Origin: an uncultured Muribaculaceae bacterium
GTDB taxonomy: Bacteria > Bacteroidota > Bacteroidia > Bacteroidales > Muribaculaceae
Direction of reading: 5' to 3'
Assembly: GCA_947386115.1 (NCBI GenBank)
Contig: CANDNO010000005.1
Coordinates: forward strand, 1 to 64,000
DNA: 64,000 bases
Position numbers and translations under genes: made by a program. Of this stretch, positions 33,488 through 41,920 are shown piece by piece (position 1 is the first letter of the stretch; the number at the start of each line of letters is the position of its first letter). The notes below the pieces were generated by a model. It ran no database searches. It saw only the letters and a list, made by a program, of their open reading frames with translations, and was not told the DNA's origin.

Positions 33488-35521
33488 TCACTTACCGATG
33501 AATTTTAACACTGTCTCGGTGATATTCTGGACTGTGAATCCGAATTTCTCATCGAGTACTTTGTAGGGAGCCGAAGCACCAAAGTGGTCAAGACCAAACA
33601 CTTCGCCGTTGGCACCAACAAGGCCACGCAGTGTCGAGGGGAGGCCGGCGGTGAGGCCGAACACTTTCGCACCGGGAGTGATAACCGAGTTGCGATACTC
33701 TACGGGCTGCTCCATGAAGAGGCCGATAGAGGGAACCGATACAACGCGGCAGGGAATCTGACCGGCTTCGAGCTGTGCTGCTACCTCGCAAAGCAGAGAT
33801 ACTTCCGAACCGTTGGCTACGAGGATGACTTCGGGGCTGGCGTTCTGCATCACAACATAGCCGCCTTTCTCCTCGCCAAGGGCTTCCTGGTAGCGATTGC
33901 CGCTTGCGGCGGGCAGGTCGGTGATGTTCTGGCGCGAGAGAATCAGAGCGGTGGGAGTCGACTGGTTCTCGAGAGCCATCTTCCATGCTACGCTTGTCTC
34001 GGCGCTGTCGCCGGGGCGGAGTACGAGCACTGAAGGCTTGCCCGAGAAGTTCTTGAGCTCTTCCATAAGGCGAATCTGTGCCTCCTGCTCTACGGGCTCG
34101 TGGGTGGGGCCATCCTCACCTACGCGGAAAGCGTCGTGCGTCCAGATATATTTCACGGGGAGCTCCATGAGAGCTGCCAGACGTACGGCGGGCTTCATGT
34201 AGTCAGAGAATACGAAGAATGTTCCGCATGCAGCGATACAGCCGCCGTGGAGGGCGATACCGTTCATAACCGATGCCATTGTTAGCTCGGCAACACCTGC
34301 CTGCAGGAATGCGCCGGTGAAGTCACCCTTGGCAAAGGCGTGGGTCTTTTTGAGGAATCCGTCGGTCTTGTCGCTGTTGGCAAGGTCGGCGCTTGAAACG
34401 ATCATGTTGCCTACTTTCTCGGCGAGCACGCTCAGAACAGTGGCCGATGCGTTGCGGGTGGCATCGTTGGCTTTCTGCTCGATAGCGGCAAAGTCGATTT
34501 CGGGAAGTTTGCCGTCGATATAGTTCTTGAGTGTGGCGGCCTTCTCGGGATTAGCCTCAGACCATGCCTTCTCTGCAGCGTGACGTGCAGCGACAATCTC
34601 GCGAAGTTCCTTCTCACGGTTGGCGTAGAGTTCTTTTACGTCGTCCCAGATCATCCAGGGGTTCTCGGGATCACCGCCAAGGTTCTTGACAGTGGCAGCG
34701 TAGTCGGCACCCGACTTGCTCAGGGGCTGACCATGGGTGCTGCACTGGCCCTCGAAGCAGGTACCGTCGGCCTTGACTGCGCCACGGCCCATTACTGTGT
34801 GGCCAATGATGATGGTAGGACGCTCCTGCTCGGCGATAGCCTCGGTGAGGGCGTTGCTGATGGCAACGGGATCGGTACCGTCGATTTCGATAACGTTCCA
34901 GTGCCATGCACGGTATTTGGCAGCATAATCCTCCTGGTCAACAGCGTCAACCATAGTCGACAGCTGCACCTTGTTGCAGTCGTAGAACATGATGAGGTTG
35001 CTGAGGCCAAGGTGTCCGGCAAGACGGCCGGCGCCCTGAGAAATCTCCTCCTGGATACCACCGTCGGAGATGAATGCGTATGTCTTGTGAGCGACTGTCT
35101 CACCAAAACGAGCAGCGAGGAAACGCTCGGCGATGGCGCATCCTACAGCCATTGTGTGACCTTGACCGAGGGGGCCCGAAGTATTTTCTACGCCGCGCTC
35201 GGGATCAAGCTCAGGGTGACCGGGAGTCACGCTACCCCACTGGCGAAGCTGCTGAAGCTCCTCGAGGGTGTATTTGCCGGCAAGGGCGAGCACCGAGTAG
35301 AGCATGGGCGACATGTGGCCGGGATCGAGGAAGAAGCGGTCACGGGCAATCCATGTGGGATTGTCGGGGTCGGTAACCAAAAATTTAGAGTAGAGAACGT
35401 TGACAAAGTCAGCGCCACCCATGGCACCGCCGGGGTGACCCGATTTAGATTTTTCAACCATTGAAGCGACGAGCACGCGGATGTTGTCGGCTGCACGGGT
35501 AAGTAATTTTGAGTCGTTCAT
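33488..35521 (-). CDS. tkt: Transketolase
   Basis: Transketolase moves two-carbon units between sugar phosphates in the non-oxidative pentose phosphate pathway, using thiamine diphosphate. The 677-residue protein is full length. The N-terminal domain has KSGHPGGAMGGADF and the diphosphate-binding GPLGQGHTMAVGCAIAER, and the middle domain has THDAFRVGEDGPTHEPVEQ. The C-terminal domain follows after about residue 540. It is followed downstream by a hairpin and the ompA-like gene, and preceded by a separate sugar-transporter gene. Confidence 0.97.
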   Translation of the reverse strand: MNDSKLLTRAADNIRVLVASMVEKSKSGHPGGAMGGADFVNVLYSKFLVTDPDNPTWIARDRFFLDPGHMSPMLYSVLALAGKYTLEELQQLRQWGSVTPGHPELDPERGVENTSGPLGQGHTMAVGCAIAERFLAARFGETVAHKTYAFISDGGIQEEISQGAGRLAGHLGLSNLIMFYDCNKVQLSTMVDAVDQEDYAAKYRAWHWNVIEIDGTDPVAISNALTEAIAEQERPTIIIGHTVMGRGAVKADGTCFEGQCSTHGQPLSKSGADYAATVKNLGGDPENPWMIWDDVKELYANREKELREIVAARHAAEKAWSEANPEKAATLKNYIDGKLPEIDFAAIEQKANDATRNASATVLSVLAEKVGNMIVSSADLANSDKTDGFLKKTHAFAKGDFTGAFLQAGVAELTMASVMNGIALHGGCIAACGTFFVFSDYMKPAVRLAALMELPVKYIWTHDAFRVGEDGPTHEPVEQEAQIRLMEELKNFSGKPSVLVLRPGDSAETSVAWKMALENQSTPTALILSRQNITDLPAASGNRYQEALGEEKGGYVVMQNASPEVILVANGSEVSLLCEVAAQLEAGQIPCRVVSVPSIGLFMEQPVEYRNSVITPGAKVFGLTAGLPSTLRGLVGANGEVFGLDHFGASAPYKVLDEKFGFTVQNITETVLKFIGK

Positions 35522-35638
35522 TTTGTAATGTGATGTTAGGGTAAAAAAGATGGTTGCCCGGCCGGATGTTTCAGGGGTACATCCGGTCGGGACAACAGTG
35601 AATTTATAGGTTATTTATATTATTAATGTACATTTCCA

Positions 35639-37126
35639 TTAAAGGTCACGGAGATCAACAGGCTCTTCACCTACAGGGATGTCTTTGTTGACATTCTTTG
35701 AACCGATGAGAGAGTAGTAAAGAATGTAAACGAGCATGGCAACTACGAGCCAGTAGCTGATAACGTAGCTGGTGTTGCGGCCGATCCAGTCCTGGATGAA
35801 CGGCATAATGCCACCGCCTACTACCATCATCATGAAGATACCCGAAGCCTTGGCGGTGTACTTGCCCAGGCCCTCGGTGGCGAGGTTGAAGATACCGCCC
35901 CACATGACCGAGGTGCACAGACCGCAGAGGAACAGGAATATTGTGCTGATAGGAACGCTCGGAGTAGTGGTAATCTGTTTTACCAGCTGGGCGGGTTCCT
36001 TATCAAACTCAACTTTGATCTTCTCGGCATACTCGACGATAATCTCCTCGCTGGGATTAGCTACGAAAGCCTCCACAGTCTCGACGGGGACATTGATGCT
36101 TGTGAGCATATTGGCTGTTTTCTCAACGGGGTCGTAAACGAGTTTGGGAACATCAAATGTATTGGTCTTGGGGATGAAAATAGCGCAGAGTACAAGCACG
36201 ATGGCAACCGATGAAGCGGTAACCATCTGAGCGCGCGAAGAAACCTTGCCGCTGATGATAGAGCTGAGGAAGCGGCCTACCAGCATCATGAGCCAGTAGA
36301 GGGCTGCAAGAGAACCGGCAACAGCAGCTGCGCCTTCGAAGCTTTCGCGGCTGATCCAGGCATTGAGCTCACCGGGGATACCGATCTCGATACCTACATA
36401 GAAGAAGATTGCTACAACGCCGAGCAGGCAGTGACGGAAAGCGAGCGGGCTGTGCTCATATTTTACTTTATTCAAGTTGGCCTGGGGCTCGGTAATCTTG
36501 ATGAACGAGATTACGATGAAAGCAAGCACGAAAATCACGATACCGGTAATCACGAGGGGTGACACGGCAGCCATAGTGGTTTCCTTGGTGAGAGTACCAA
36601 CGAGTACGCCTACGAGCAGGGGAGTAAGAGTGCCTGACAGTGAGTTAAGAGTACCACCGGTCTGGATGAGCTGGTTACCCTTGTTACCGCCGCCACCGAG
36701 AAGGTTGAGCATGGGGTTTACAACAGTGTTGAGCATACATACGCAGCAACCGCACACGAGAGCGCCGAGCAGGTAGATGAACAGATTAAGTGTTGTGGGG
36801 TTCTCGCCGCCAATGACTACAACGTCATCGCCAACAACGCTCGACAGCAACTGGATGCCGAGGCCGATTGCTCCGACGGCAAGAGCTATAAGAGCTGTTT
36901 TTTTGTAACCGAACTTGATAAGCATATTTCCGGCGGGTATGCCCATGAACAAGTAAGCCGTGAAGTTCATGAGGTTACCGGCCATTCCTGCCCATTCATA
37001 TCTGAATCCCCAGATGTTGCCGAAGGGCGCGGCCATGTTTGTAACAAACGAAATCATCGCAAAGATGAAGAACATCGTGATAATCGCGACGAAATTGCTT
37101 TGTTTCTTAACTGTTTGTGTTGACAT
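35639..37126 (-). CDS. FucP-like MFS sugar transporter with a large hydrophilic insertion
   Basis: A 495-residue major facilitator protein with 12 predicted membrane segments, most similar in style to the FHS family (fucose, glucose and galactose symporters): FVTNMAAPFGNIW in segment 1, NTVVNPMLNLLGG near segment 4 and the late GIFNLATEGLGKYTAKASGIF. FHS members are usually about 410-440 residues. The excess is explained by a hydrophilic stretch of about 70 residues (about 321-390) between segments 8 and 9, rich in V, E and K. The substrate sugar cannot be told. It lies 117 bp upstream of tkt on the same strand, suggesting sugar uptake feeding central metabolism. Confidence 0.85.
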   Translation of the reverse strand: MSTQTVKKQSNFVAIITMFFIFAMISFVTNMAAPFGNIWGFRYEWAGMAGNLMNFTAYLFMGIPAGNMLIKFGYKKTALIALAVGAIGLGIQLLSSVVGDDVVVIGGENPTTLNLFIYLLGALVCGCCVCMLNTVVNPMLNLLGGGGNKGNQLIQTGGTLNSLSGTLTPLLVGVLVGTLTKETTMAAVSPLVITGIVIFVLAFIVISFIKITEPQANLNKVKYEHSPLAFRHCLLGVVAIFFYVGIEIGIPGELNAWISRESFEGAAAVAGSLAALYWLMMLVGRFLSSIISGKVSSRAQMVTASSVAIVLVLCAIFIPKTNTFDVPKLVYDPVEKTANMLTSINVPVETVEAFVANPSEEIIVEYAEKIKVEFDKEPAQLVKQITTTPSVPISTIFLFLCGLCTSVMWGGIFNLATEGLGKYTAKASGIFMMMVVGGGIMPFIQDWIGRNTSYVISYWLVVAMLVYILYYSLIGSKNVNKDIPVGEEPVDLRDL

Positions 37127-37208
37127 TTGATTGATAATTTATTGGTTGTTAGTTTCTTATGGTCTTAGTTGGTACTTAGGCCCACTTCACTTGAAGTTAA
37201 TGACACAA

Positions 37209-37216
37209 CAAAGATA
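37209..37216 (-). promoter_or_regulatory. Promoter -7 box of the sugar transporter
   Basis: TATCTTTG on the minus strand, 82 bp upstream of the ATG, with a TTG at 37235-37237 (18-bp spacer). Confidence 0.65.
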
Positions 37217-37391
37217 TAAAAAATGAGAATAAAACAACCCAATTTGTTAAAAAATACGCTCCCCAAGCGCTTTTTTTAATCAAATTTTATACTTTCGGCT
37301 ACTCCAGTTGTCACCTTTCTTTTGTTTCAAAGACGCATATTGTCCATGACTGATGACGCGCGAGCAGTTTATATATAATGTACAGGTGGCA

Positions 37392-37475
37392 CAGAAGAGT
37401 TTGCAAACTTTTCTGGTTGCTACATGCTGTGCATACAGTGCCATGGTCGATGATATCGCACAGTATCACATGTAA
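37392..37475. other. Paired hairpins in the gap downstream of yggS
   Basis: The 37127-37495 gap has no convincing gene. It contains a 24-bp near-perfect palindrome at 37392-37415 (12-bp arms, one G-T) and a second long hairpin in which ACATG-CTGTGC pairs with GCACAG-(bulge)-CATGT (about 37422-37475). Neither has a clear T-run, so they may be a structured 3' region of the yggS transcript or a small RNA. Confidence 0.35.
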
Positions 37476-37495
37476 AAGCTTATCTAACACGCGTA

Positions 37496-38161
37496 TCAGT
37501 AGGAGCGGGGGCCGAAAATGTCGGTGCCGATGCGCACGAGGGTTGACCCGCACTCGATGGCTATGTCGCGGTCGTCGCTCATGCCCATGCTCACGGTGTC
37601 GAAGCCGCGCAGGTCGGGGGCAATTGTGTGTATGCGGTCGAAGAGGGCGCGGATGGCGGCGAAGTCGGCTCTGACGCGCGATGTGTCGTCGGTATTGGTG
37701 GCCATTCCCATGATGCCGCAAATGTGTGTAGCTTGGAGATTCTCGAATCGCCGGCTTTCAAAATATTGTATGAGTTCGTCGGGCGAGAATCCGGTTTTGG
37801 TCTCCTCGGCGGCCACATGAACCTGCAGCAGAACGCGGGTGACGACTCCGGCGCGAAGCGACTCGGCGTCGATAAGGTCAAGGAGCCGAGTAGAGTCGAC
37901 GCTCTCGATGAGCGACGTGCGCCCGATGATAGAGCGCACCTTGTTGGTCTGCAGGTGGCCTATGAAATGCCATTTGATGTCGGCCGGGAGTGTTTCGATC
38001 TTGGGTAAAAGCTCCTGCACGCGACTCTCGCCGAAGATACGTTGCCCGGCGTTGTAGGCTTCAAGAAGCTGCTCGGCCGGATGAAATTTTGAAACCGCCA
38101 CGAGGTCGACGCCCTGCGGGAGCGCCGACTTTATGGCGGTTATGCGTGAAGCTATCGACAT
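37496..38161 (-). CDS. YggS/PLPBP family pyridoxal-phosphate homeostasis protein
   Basis: A 221-residue protein of the YggS/PROSC family, a single-domain TIM barrel that binds pyridoxal 5'-phosphate and helps control vitamin B6 and amino-acid pools without known enzyme activity. The lysine that would hold the cofactor is Lys25 in VAVSKFHP. Other family blocks are FGESRVQELLPK, WHFIGHLQTNKV and the C-terminal LSMGMSDD-like VSMGMSDDRDIAIECGST. It follows the DUF4494 gene by 3 bp. Confidence 0.94.
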   Translation of the reverse strand: MSIASRITAIKSALPQGVDLVAVSKFHPAEQLLEAYNAGQRIFGESRVQELLPKIETLPADIKWHFIGHLQTNKVRSIIGRTSLIESVDSTRLLDLIDAESLRAGVVTRVLLQVHVAAEETKTGFSPDELIQYFESRRFENLQATHICGIMGMATNTDDTSRVRADFAAIRALFDRIHTIAPDLRGFDTVSMGMSDDRDIAIECGSTLVRIGTDIFGPRSY

Positions 38162-38164
38162 GCT

Positions 38165-38602
38165 TTAGTCTTCTTTGACTTTCATTTTGTAGACGTCCAT
38201 GATGGGGGTCTCGGCTATCGATACAATCTCGTAGTCGGCCATGGTGTCTTTCATGCCTTCGACAAAGGCATCGACGGCACCCTGGAAGTCGCTGGCTGCA
38301 ACGAGGATAAGCGATGTGGTCTTTTTCTCGACAGCTGTTTTCTCGTCGATGGTTATGAAGGCTACTTTTACGAGATACCATTTGTCGGCCGAGTCATCCC
38401 AGAAGATCTCGGCTATTTTGGTGCGTTTCACGGCCGAGACAGTGAAGTCGCCCGAGATGAAGGGGGTGATTTCCTCGATCATGCGAGCCTCGGCCTCGGT
38501 AAACGACAGGGCATCAAGCAGGTAGGGTTCATTTACTTTTTTTACTGCGCCGTTTTCCATTGTCTTGTCGTAGCGCACTTTACATTCAAACCAATTTGCC
38601 AT
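38165..38602 (-). CDS. DUF4494 protein
   Basis: A 145-residue soluble protein starting MANWFECKVRYDKTMENGAVKKVNE, the conserved opening of DUF4494, with FTEAEARMIEEITPF and a C-terminal DVYKMKVKE. It has no signal peptide. Function is unknown. It is the first gene of a two-gene unit with yggS, an association common in Bacteroidales, and has its own promoter. Confidence 0.9.
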   Translation of the reverse strand: MANWFECKVRYDKTMENGAVKKVNEPYLLDALSFTEAEARMIEEITPFISGDFTVSAVKRTKIAEIFWDDSADKWYLVKVAFITIDEKTAVEKKTTSLILVAASDFQGAVDAFVEGMKDTMADYEIVSIAETPIMDVYKMKVKED

Positions 38603-38652
38603 ATAGGTATGTGTTATTTTTATCGTTATTATTTTTTTTCATTTGAGCAGGA

Positions 38653-38660
38653 CAAAGGTA
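38653..38660 (-). promoter_or_regulatory. Promoter -7 box of DUF4494-yggS
   Basis: TACCTTTG on the minus strand, 50 bp upstream of the DUF4494 ATG. It is back to back with the rightward box at 38683-38690. Confidence 0.6.
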
Positions 38661-38682
38661 GCGGTTTTCTAACTTTTTTTCA

Positions 38683-38690
38683 TACATTTG
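38683..38690 (+). promoter_or_regulatory. Promoter -7 box of DUF4492-cydAB
   Basis: TACATTTG ends 12 bp before the ATG at 38703, so the leader is very short. It overlaps an in-frame TTG at 38688, which is therefore not the start. Confidence 0.6.
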
Positions 38691-38702
38691 TGTTTAATTA
38701 AC

Positions 38703-38939
38703 ATGAGTGATTTTTCAACATATCTCAAGAGCTTGCCTGTCAAGGTTTTTCGTTTCTATCTTGATGGATTCAGGTCGATGACGGTAGGTAAAAAACTGTG
38801 GGCCATAATATTGATAAAGCTCGCGGTGATTTTTCTTGTGTTGAAGTTATTCCTGTTTCCCGATGTCCTTGACCGCGACTATGACACCGACGATGCCAAA
38901 GCCGATGCCGTGAGAGAGCATCTTATTAACCTTAAATAG
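38703..38939 (+). CDS. DUF4492 small membrane protein of the cytochrome bd operon
   Basis: A 78-residue protein with one membrane segment (about 33-55, LWAIILIKLAVIFLVLKLFLF) and a polar C-terminus. The opening YLKSLPVKVFRFYLDGFRSMTVGKKLW is characteristic of DUF4492, found just before cydA in Bacteroidetes. By position and size it is a candidate accessory subunit or assembly factor of the oxidase, analogous to CydX, but not homologous to it as far as I can see. The ATG at 38703 is chosen because the promoter covers the earlier TTG. cydA follows after 35 bp. Confidence 0.88.
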   Translation: MSDFSTYLKSLPVKVFRFYLDGFRSMTVGKKLWAIILIKLAVIFLVLKLFLFPDVLDRDYDTDDAKADAVREHLINLK

Positions 38940-38974
38940 AAAAACTAAACAATAATAACCAAAGAACAAGTGCA

Positions 38975-40534
38975 ATGAATGACTTGATGAGTGTAGTAGA
39001 CTGGTCGAGGGCACAGTTTGCCCTTACGGCCATGGTGCATTGGCTTTTCGTGCCGCTGACTATAGGCTTGTCGCTGATAGTGGCGGTGATGGAGACCAAG
39101 TGGTACAGAACGCGCGACGAGAAGTGGCTCAAGATTACCAAGTTGTGGATGAAGATGTTTGGCATCAACTTCGCGTGTGGCGTTGCAACGGGAATAATAC
39201 TTGAATTTGAATTCGGTACCAACTGGTCCAATTACAGTTGGTTTGTAGGCGACATCTTCGGCGCTCCGCTTGCCATCGAGGGTATATTTGCATTTTTCCT
39301 CGAGTCGACATTCATCGCCGTGATGTTCTTTGGCTGGAAAAAGGTGAGCCGCGGCTTCCACCTCGCAGCTACATGGCTCACAGCCCTGGGCGTGGTGTTG
39401 TCGGCGCTGTGGATTCTGGTGGCCAACGCGTGGATGCAGTATCCCGCAGGCATGGAGTTTGATCCGGCCCAGATGCGTAACGTTATGGCCGACTTCGGCG
39501 AGGTGGCTATGTCGCCCGTAGCTGTCAACAAATTCTTCCACACGGTGCTGAGCGGATGGGTACTCGGTGCGGTATACGTAATCGGTGTAAGCTGCTACCT
39601 GTTGATGAAGAAGCGCAACCGCGAAGTAGCTGTAAGCTCTATCAAGGTAGCCGGATGGGTAGGCATGGCAGGCATTCTGCTGACGATGTGGACCGGTGAC
39701 GGTTCGGCTGTCGAGGTGTCGCGCGTGCAGCCCATGAAACTCGCAGCCATGGAGGGCCTCTACCGCGGCGAGTGTGGCCAAGGCCTCGTAGGTGTAGGCA
39801 TTCTTAACCCCGACAAGAAACCCGGCGACGACCGGGACGCCATGCTATGGGGATTTGAGATACCGAAGGGCCTGTCGATTCTTGCCAAGCATAATCCTGA
39901 TGCATTTGTACCCGGTATCGACGATCTCATCGACGGAATCGAACTCACTGCCGACGGCGATACAATACACACCGTGTCGTATGCCGAACGCATCGAAGCC
40001 GGCAAACGTGCACAGACAGCACTTGCCGACTATGAGGCTGCCCGCAAGGCCGGCGATGATGCCGCAATGGCACTGGCCGCCGAACGCATCAAGGCCGATT
40101 ATCAATACTTTGGCTACGGATATCTCGAGTCGCCCTATGAGGCCGTTCCTCCCGTAGGGTTGACATTCTACGCTTTCCGTATAATGGTCATGGCCGGCGG
40201 TTACCTGCTGCTGTTTATGGCTCTGGCCCTGTTTATGGTATATCGCAAACAGGCATGGCTCGACAAGAAACTCGTCCTGCTCGGTGGACTCGCAACCATC
40301 GCCATAGTATGGATATGTAGCGAAGCCGGATGGGTTGTGGCCGAAGTGGGCCGTCAGCCCTGGGTTATTCAGGACCTGATGCCGTCGAGAGCCGCCATAT
40401 CATCGATCGAGAGCGGGTCGGTACAGTTCACCTTCTGGTTGTTTGTGGTGGTGTTCACCCTGCTTCTTGCAGCCGAGGTAAGCATCATGGTTCACGAGAT
40501 AAAGAAAGAATCAAAGAGAAACATTCTCGACTAA
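38975..40534 (+). CDS. cydA: Cytochrome bd ubiquinol oxidase subunit I
   Basis: CydA carries the haems and quinol site of the cytochrome bd oxidase, a high-affinity terminal oxidase that lets gut anaerobes consume traces of oxygen. The 519-residue sequence has the family opening SRAQFALTAMVHWLFVPLTIGLS (the haem b595 histidine lies in this helix), GVATGIILEFEFGTNWSNYS, and the late PPVGLTFYAFRIMVMAG. About nine membrane segments are visible, with a large hydrophilic Q-loop region at about 255-400. It is followed by cydB after 11 bp. Confidence 0.97.
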   Translation: MNDLMSVVDWSRAQFALTAMVHWLFVPLTIGLSLIVAVMETKWYRTRDEKWLKITKLWMKMFGINFACGVATGIILEFEFGTNWSNYSWFVGDIFGAPLAIEGIFAFFLESTFIAVMFFGWKKVSRGFHLAATWLTALGVVLSALWILVANAWMQYPAGMEFDPAQMRNVMADFGEVAMSPVAVNKFFHTVLSGWVLGAVYVIGVSCYLLMKKRNREVAVSSIKVAGWVGMAGILLTMWTGDGSAVEVSRVQPMKLAAMEGLYRGECGQGLVGVGILNPDKKPGDDRDAMLWGFEIPKGLSILAKHNPDAFVPGIDDLIDGIELTADGDTIHTVSYAERIEAGKRAQTALADYEAARKAGDDAAMALAAERIKADYQYFGYGYLESPYEAVPPVGLTFYAFRIMVMAGGYLLLFMALALFMVYRKQAWLDKKLVLLGGLATIAIVWICSEAGWVVAEVGRQPWVIQDLMPSRAAISSIESGSVQFTFWLFVVVFTLLLAAEVSIMVHEIKKESKRNILD

Positions 40535-40545
40535 AATAGTATATT

Positions 40546-41676
40546 ATGGAAGCATTACAGATATATTGGTGGGCGTTGATAGCGTTGCTCGGTGCCCTGT
40601 TGGTATTCCTGCTCTTCGTGCAGGGCGGACAGACCATGCTGTGGTCGTCGCGCAATGAGATGGCCCGCAACCTTATGGTCAACACCCTCGGGCGCAAGTG
40701 GGAGCTCACGTTCACGACCCTTGTTGTGTTTGGCGGAGCGTTTTTCGCTTCTTTCCCACTGTATTATTCAACATGTTTCGGCGGAGCCTACTGGCTGTGG
40801 ATGCTGATACTGCTCAGCTTCGTGCTCCAGGCTTTCAGCTATGAATTCCGTCGCAAGCAAGGCAACATCCTCGGCGAGAAAGTATATGACGCATTCCTGT
40901 TCTTCAACGGCGCTATAGGCTGCATAATGCTCGGCGTGGCTGTGGGAATGCTGTTTTTTGGCGCCGATTTCACAGTAGCCAAAGGCAACCTCACCGTAGG
41001 CAGTAATCCGGTCATCTCGGTATGGAACGGATCGCATGGCCTCGAGGCAATGACATCGTGGCGCAACCTGCTGCTTGGCGTCACCGTGCTGATGCTCGCG
41101 CGCACGCTTGCCGCACTGTATTTCATGAACTCCATCGATGACGGCGAGGCTTTCCAGGCACGCATGCGCCGTAGCGTGATGATTAACGGAGCCATATTTG
41201 TAGTTCTGTTCCTCGGCTTCGCTGCTGTATTGCTCACAGCCACAGGTTTTGGCGTAACCAACGACGGCTCGATTGTAGCCGTACCATATAAGTTTGCCGA
41301 TAATTTCTTGGAGCTGTGGTGGCTTGGCGCACTGCTCGCGCTGGGAGTGGTTATGGTGCTGTGGGGCATTGTCAAGACAGCCATCAAACCCGGATACAAA
41401 CAGGGAATCTGGTGGGCCGGAGCAGGAACAGTCTTCACCGTATTCGCATTGCTCTGCTCGGCCGGCTATAACAACACCGCCTACCTGGCATCGCTCACCG
41501 ACCCCGCCAGCTCGCTGACAATACAGAACAGTTCATCAAGCGAATTCACCCTCACCGTCATGACATGGGTATCAGGATTTGTCCCCGTAGTAGTAGTCTA
41601 CATAGCCTACGTATGGTATAAGATGAACGCCAAGCCCGTCACCCCGCGCGAACTCGAAAGCGACCACGCTTATTAA
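40546..41676 (+). CDS. cydB: Cytochrome bd ubiquinol oxidase subunit II
   Basis: CydB is the second membrane subunit of cytochrome bd. The 376-residue protein has eight to nine hydrophobic segments and family blocks such as LQIYWWALIALLGALLVFLLFVQGGQT (given by position, residues 4-30) and the NKRWELTFTTLVVFGGAFFASFP-like region at about 47-70. Length is normal. It closes the DUF4492-cydA-cydB operon and is followed by a terminator. Confidence 0.96.
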   Translation: MEALQIYWWALIALLGALLVFLLFVQGGQTMLWSSRNEMARNLMVNTLGRKWELTFTTLVVFGGAFFASFPLYYSTCFGGAYWLWMLILLSFVLQAFSYEFRRKQGNILGEKVYDAFLFFNGAIGCIMLGVAVGMLFFGADFTVAKGNLTVGSNPVISVWNGSHGLEAMTSWRNLLLGVTVLMLARTLAALYFMNSIDDGEAFQARMRRSVMINGAIFVVLFLGFAAVLLTATGFGVTNDGSIVAVPYKFADNFLELWWLGALLALGVVMVLWGIVKTAIKPGYKQGIWWAGAGTVFTVFALLCSAGYNNTAYLASLTDPASSLTIQNSSSSEFTLTVMTWVSGFVPVVVVYIAYVWYKMNAKPVTPRELESDHAY

Positions 41677-41708
41677 GGATCGAGACATGTAAAAAGAAGA
41701 GACACGAA

Positions 41709-41735
41709 GTGCCGCGTGAACACGCAAATGGGCAC
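41709..41735 (+). other. Nested hairpin between cydB and its terminator
   Basis: GTGCC pairs with GGCAC and encloses a smaller hairpin GCGTG-AA-CACGC. It lies about 45 bp upstream of the terminator and may be part of the cyd transcript's 3' end. Confidence 0.3.
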
Positions 41736-41754
41736 TACGCGCCGAATAATATCG

Positions 41755-41796
41755 ATAACGTCTCCGCTGATTTGATGGCGGAGACGTTATTATATA
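41755..41796 (+). terminator. Terminator of the cyd operon
   Basis: ATAACGTCTCCGC pairs perfectly with GCGGAGACGTTAT around a 10-base loop, followed by a T/A-rich tract. Confidence 0.82.
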
Positions 41797-41859
41797 TGTA
41801 TTAGAGCCGGTTCAAATGATCGAAATTGAACGGTATGAAAGTATGTTTACTTAATAGGG

Positions 41860-41890
41860 TTGTGGGTTCGGAAAATAAAAAGTAACTTTG
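41860..41890 (+). promoter_or_regulatory. Promoter of the Ig-like lipoprotein operon
   Basis: TTG at 41860-41862 and TAACTTTG at 41883-41890 with a 20-bp spacer match the Bacteroidetes consensus. Confidence 0.7.
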
Positions 41891-41920
41891 CGTCATTGTT
41901 TTTAGAGATTTTTTTCGATT

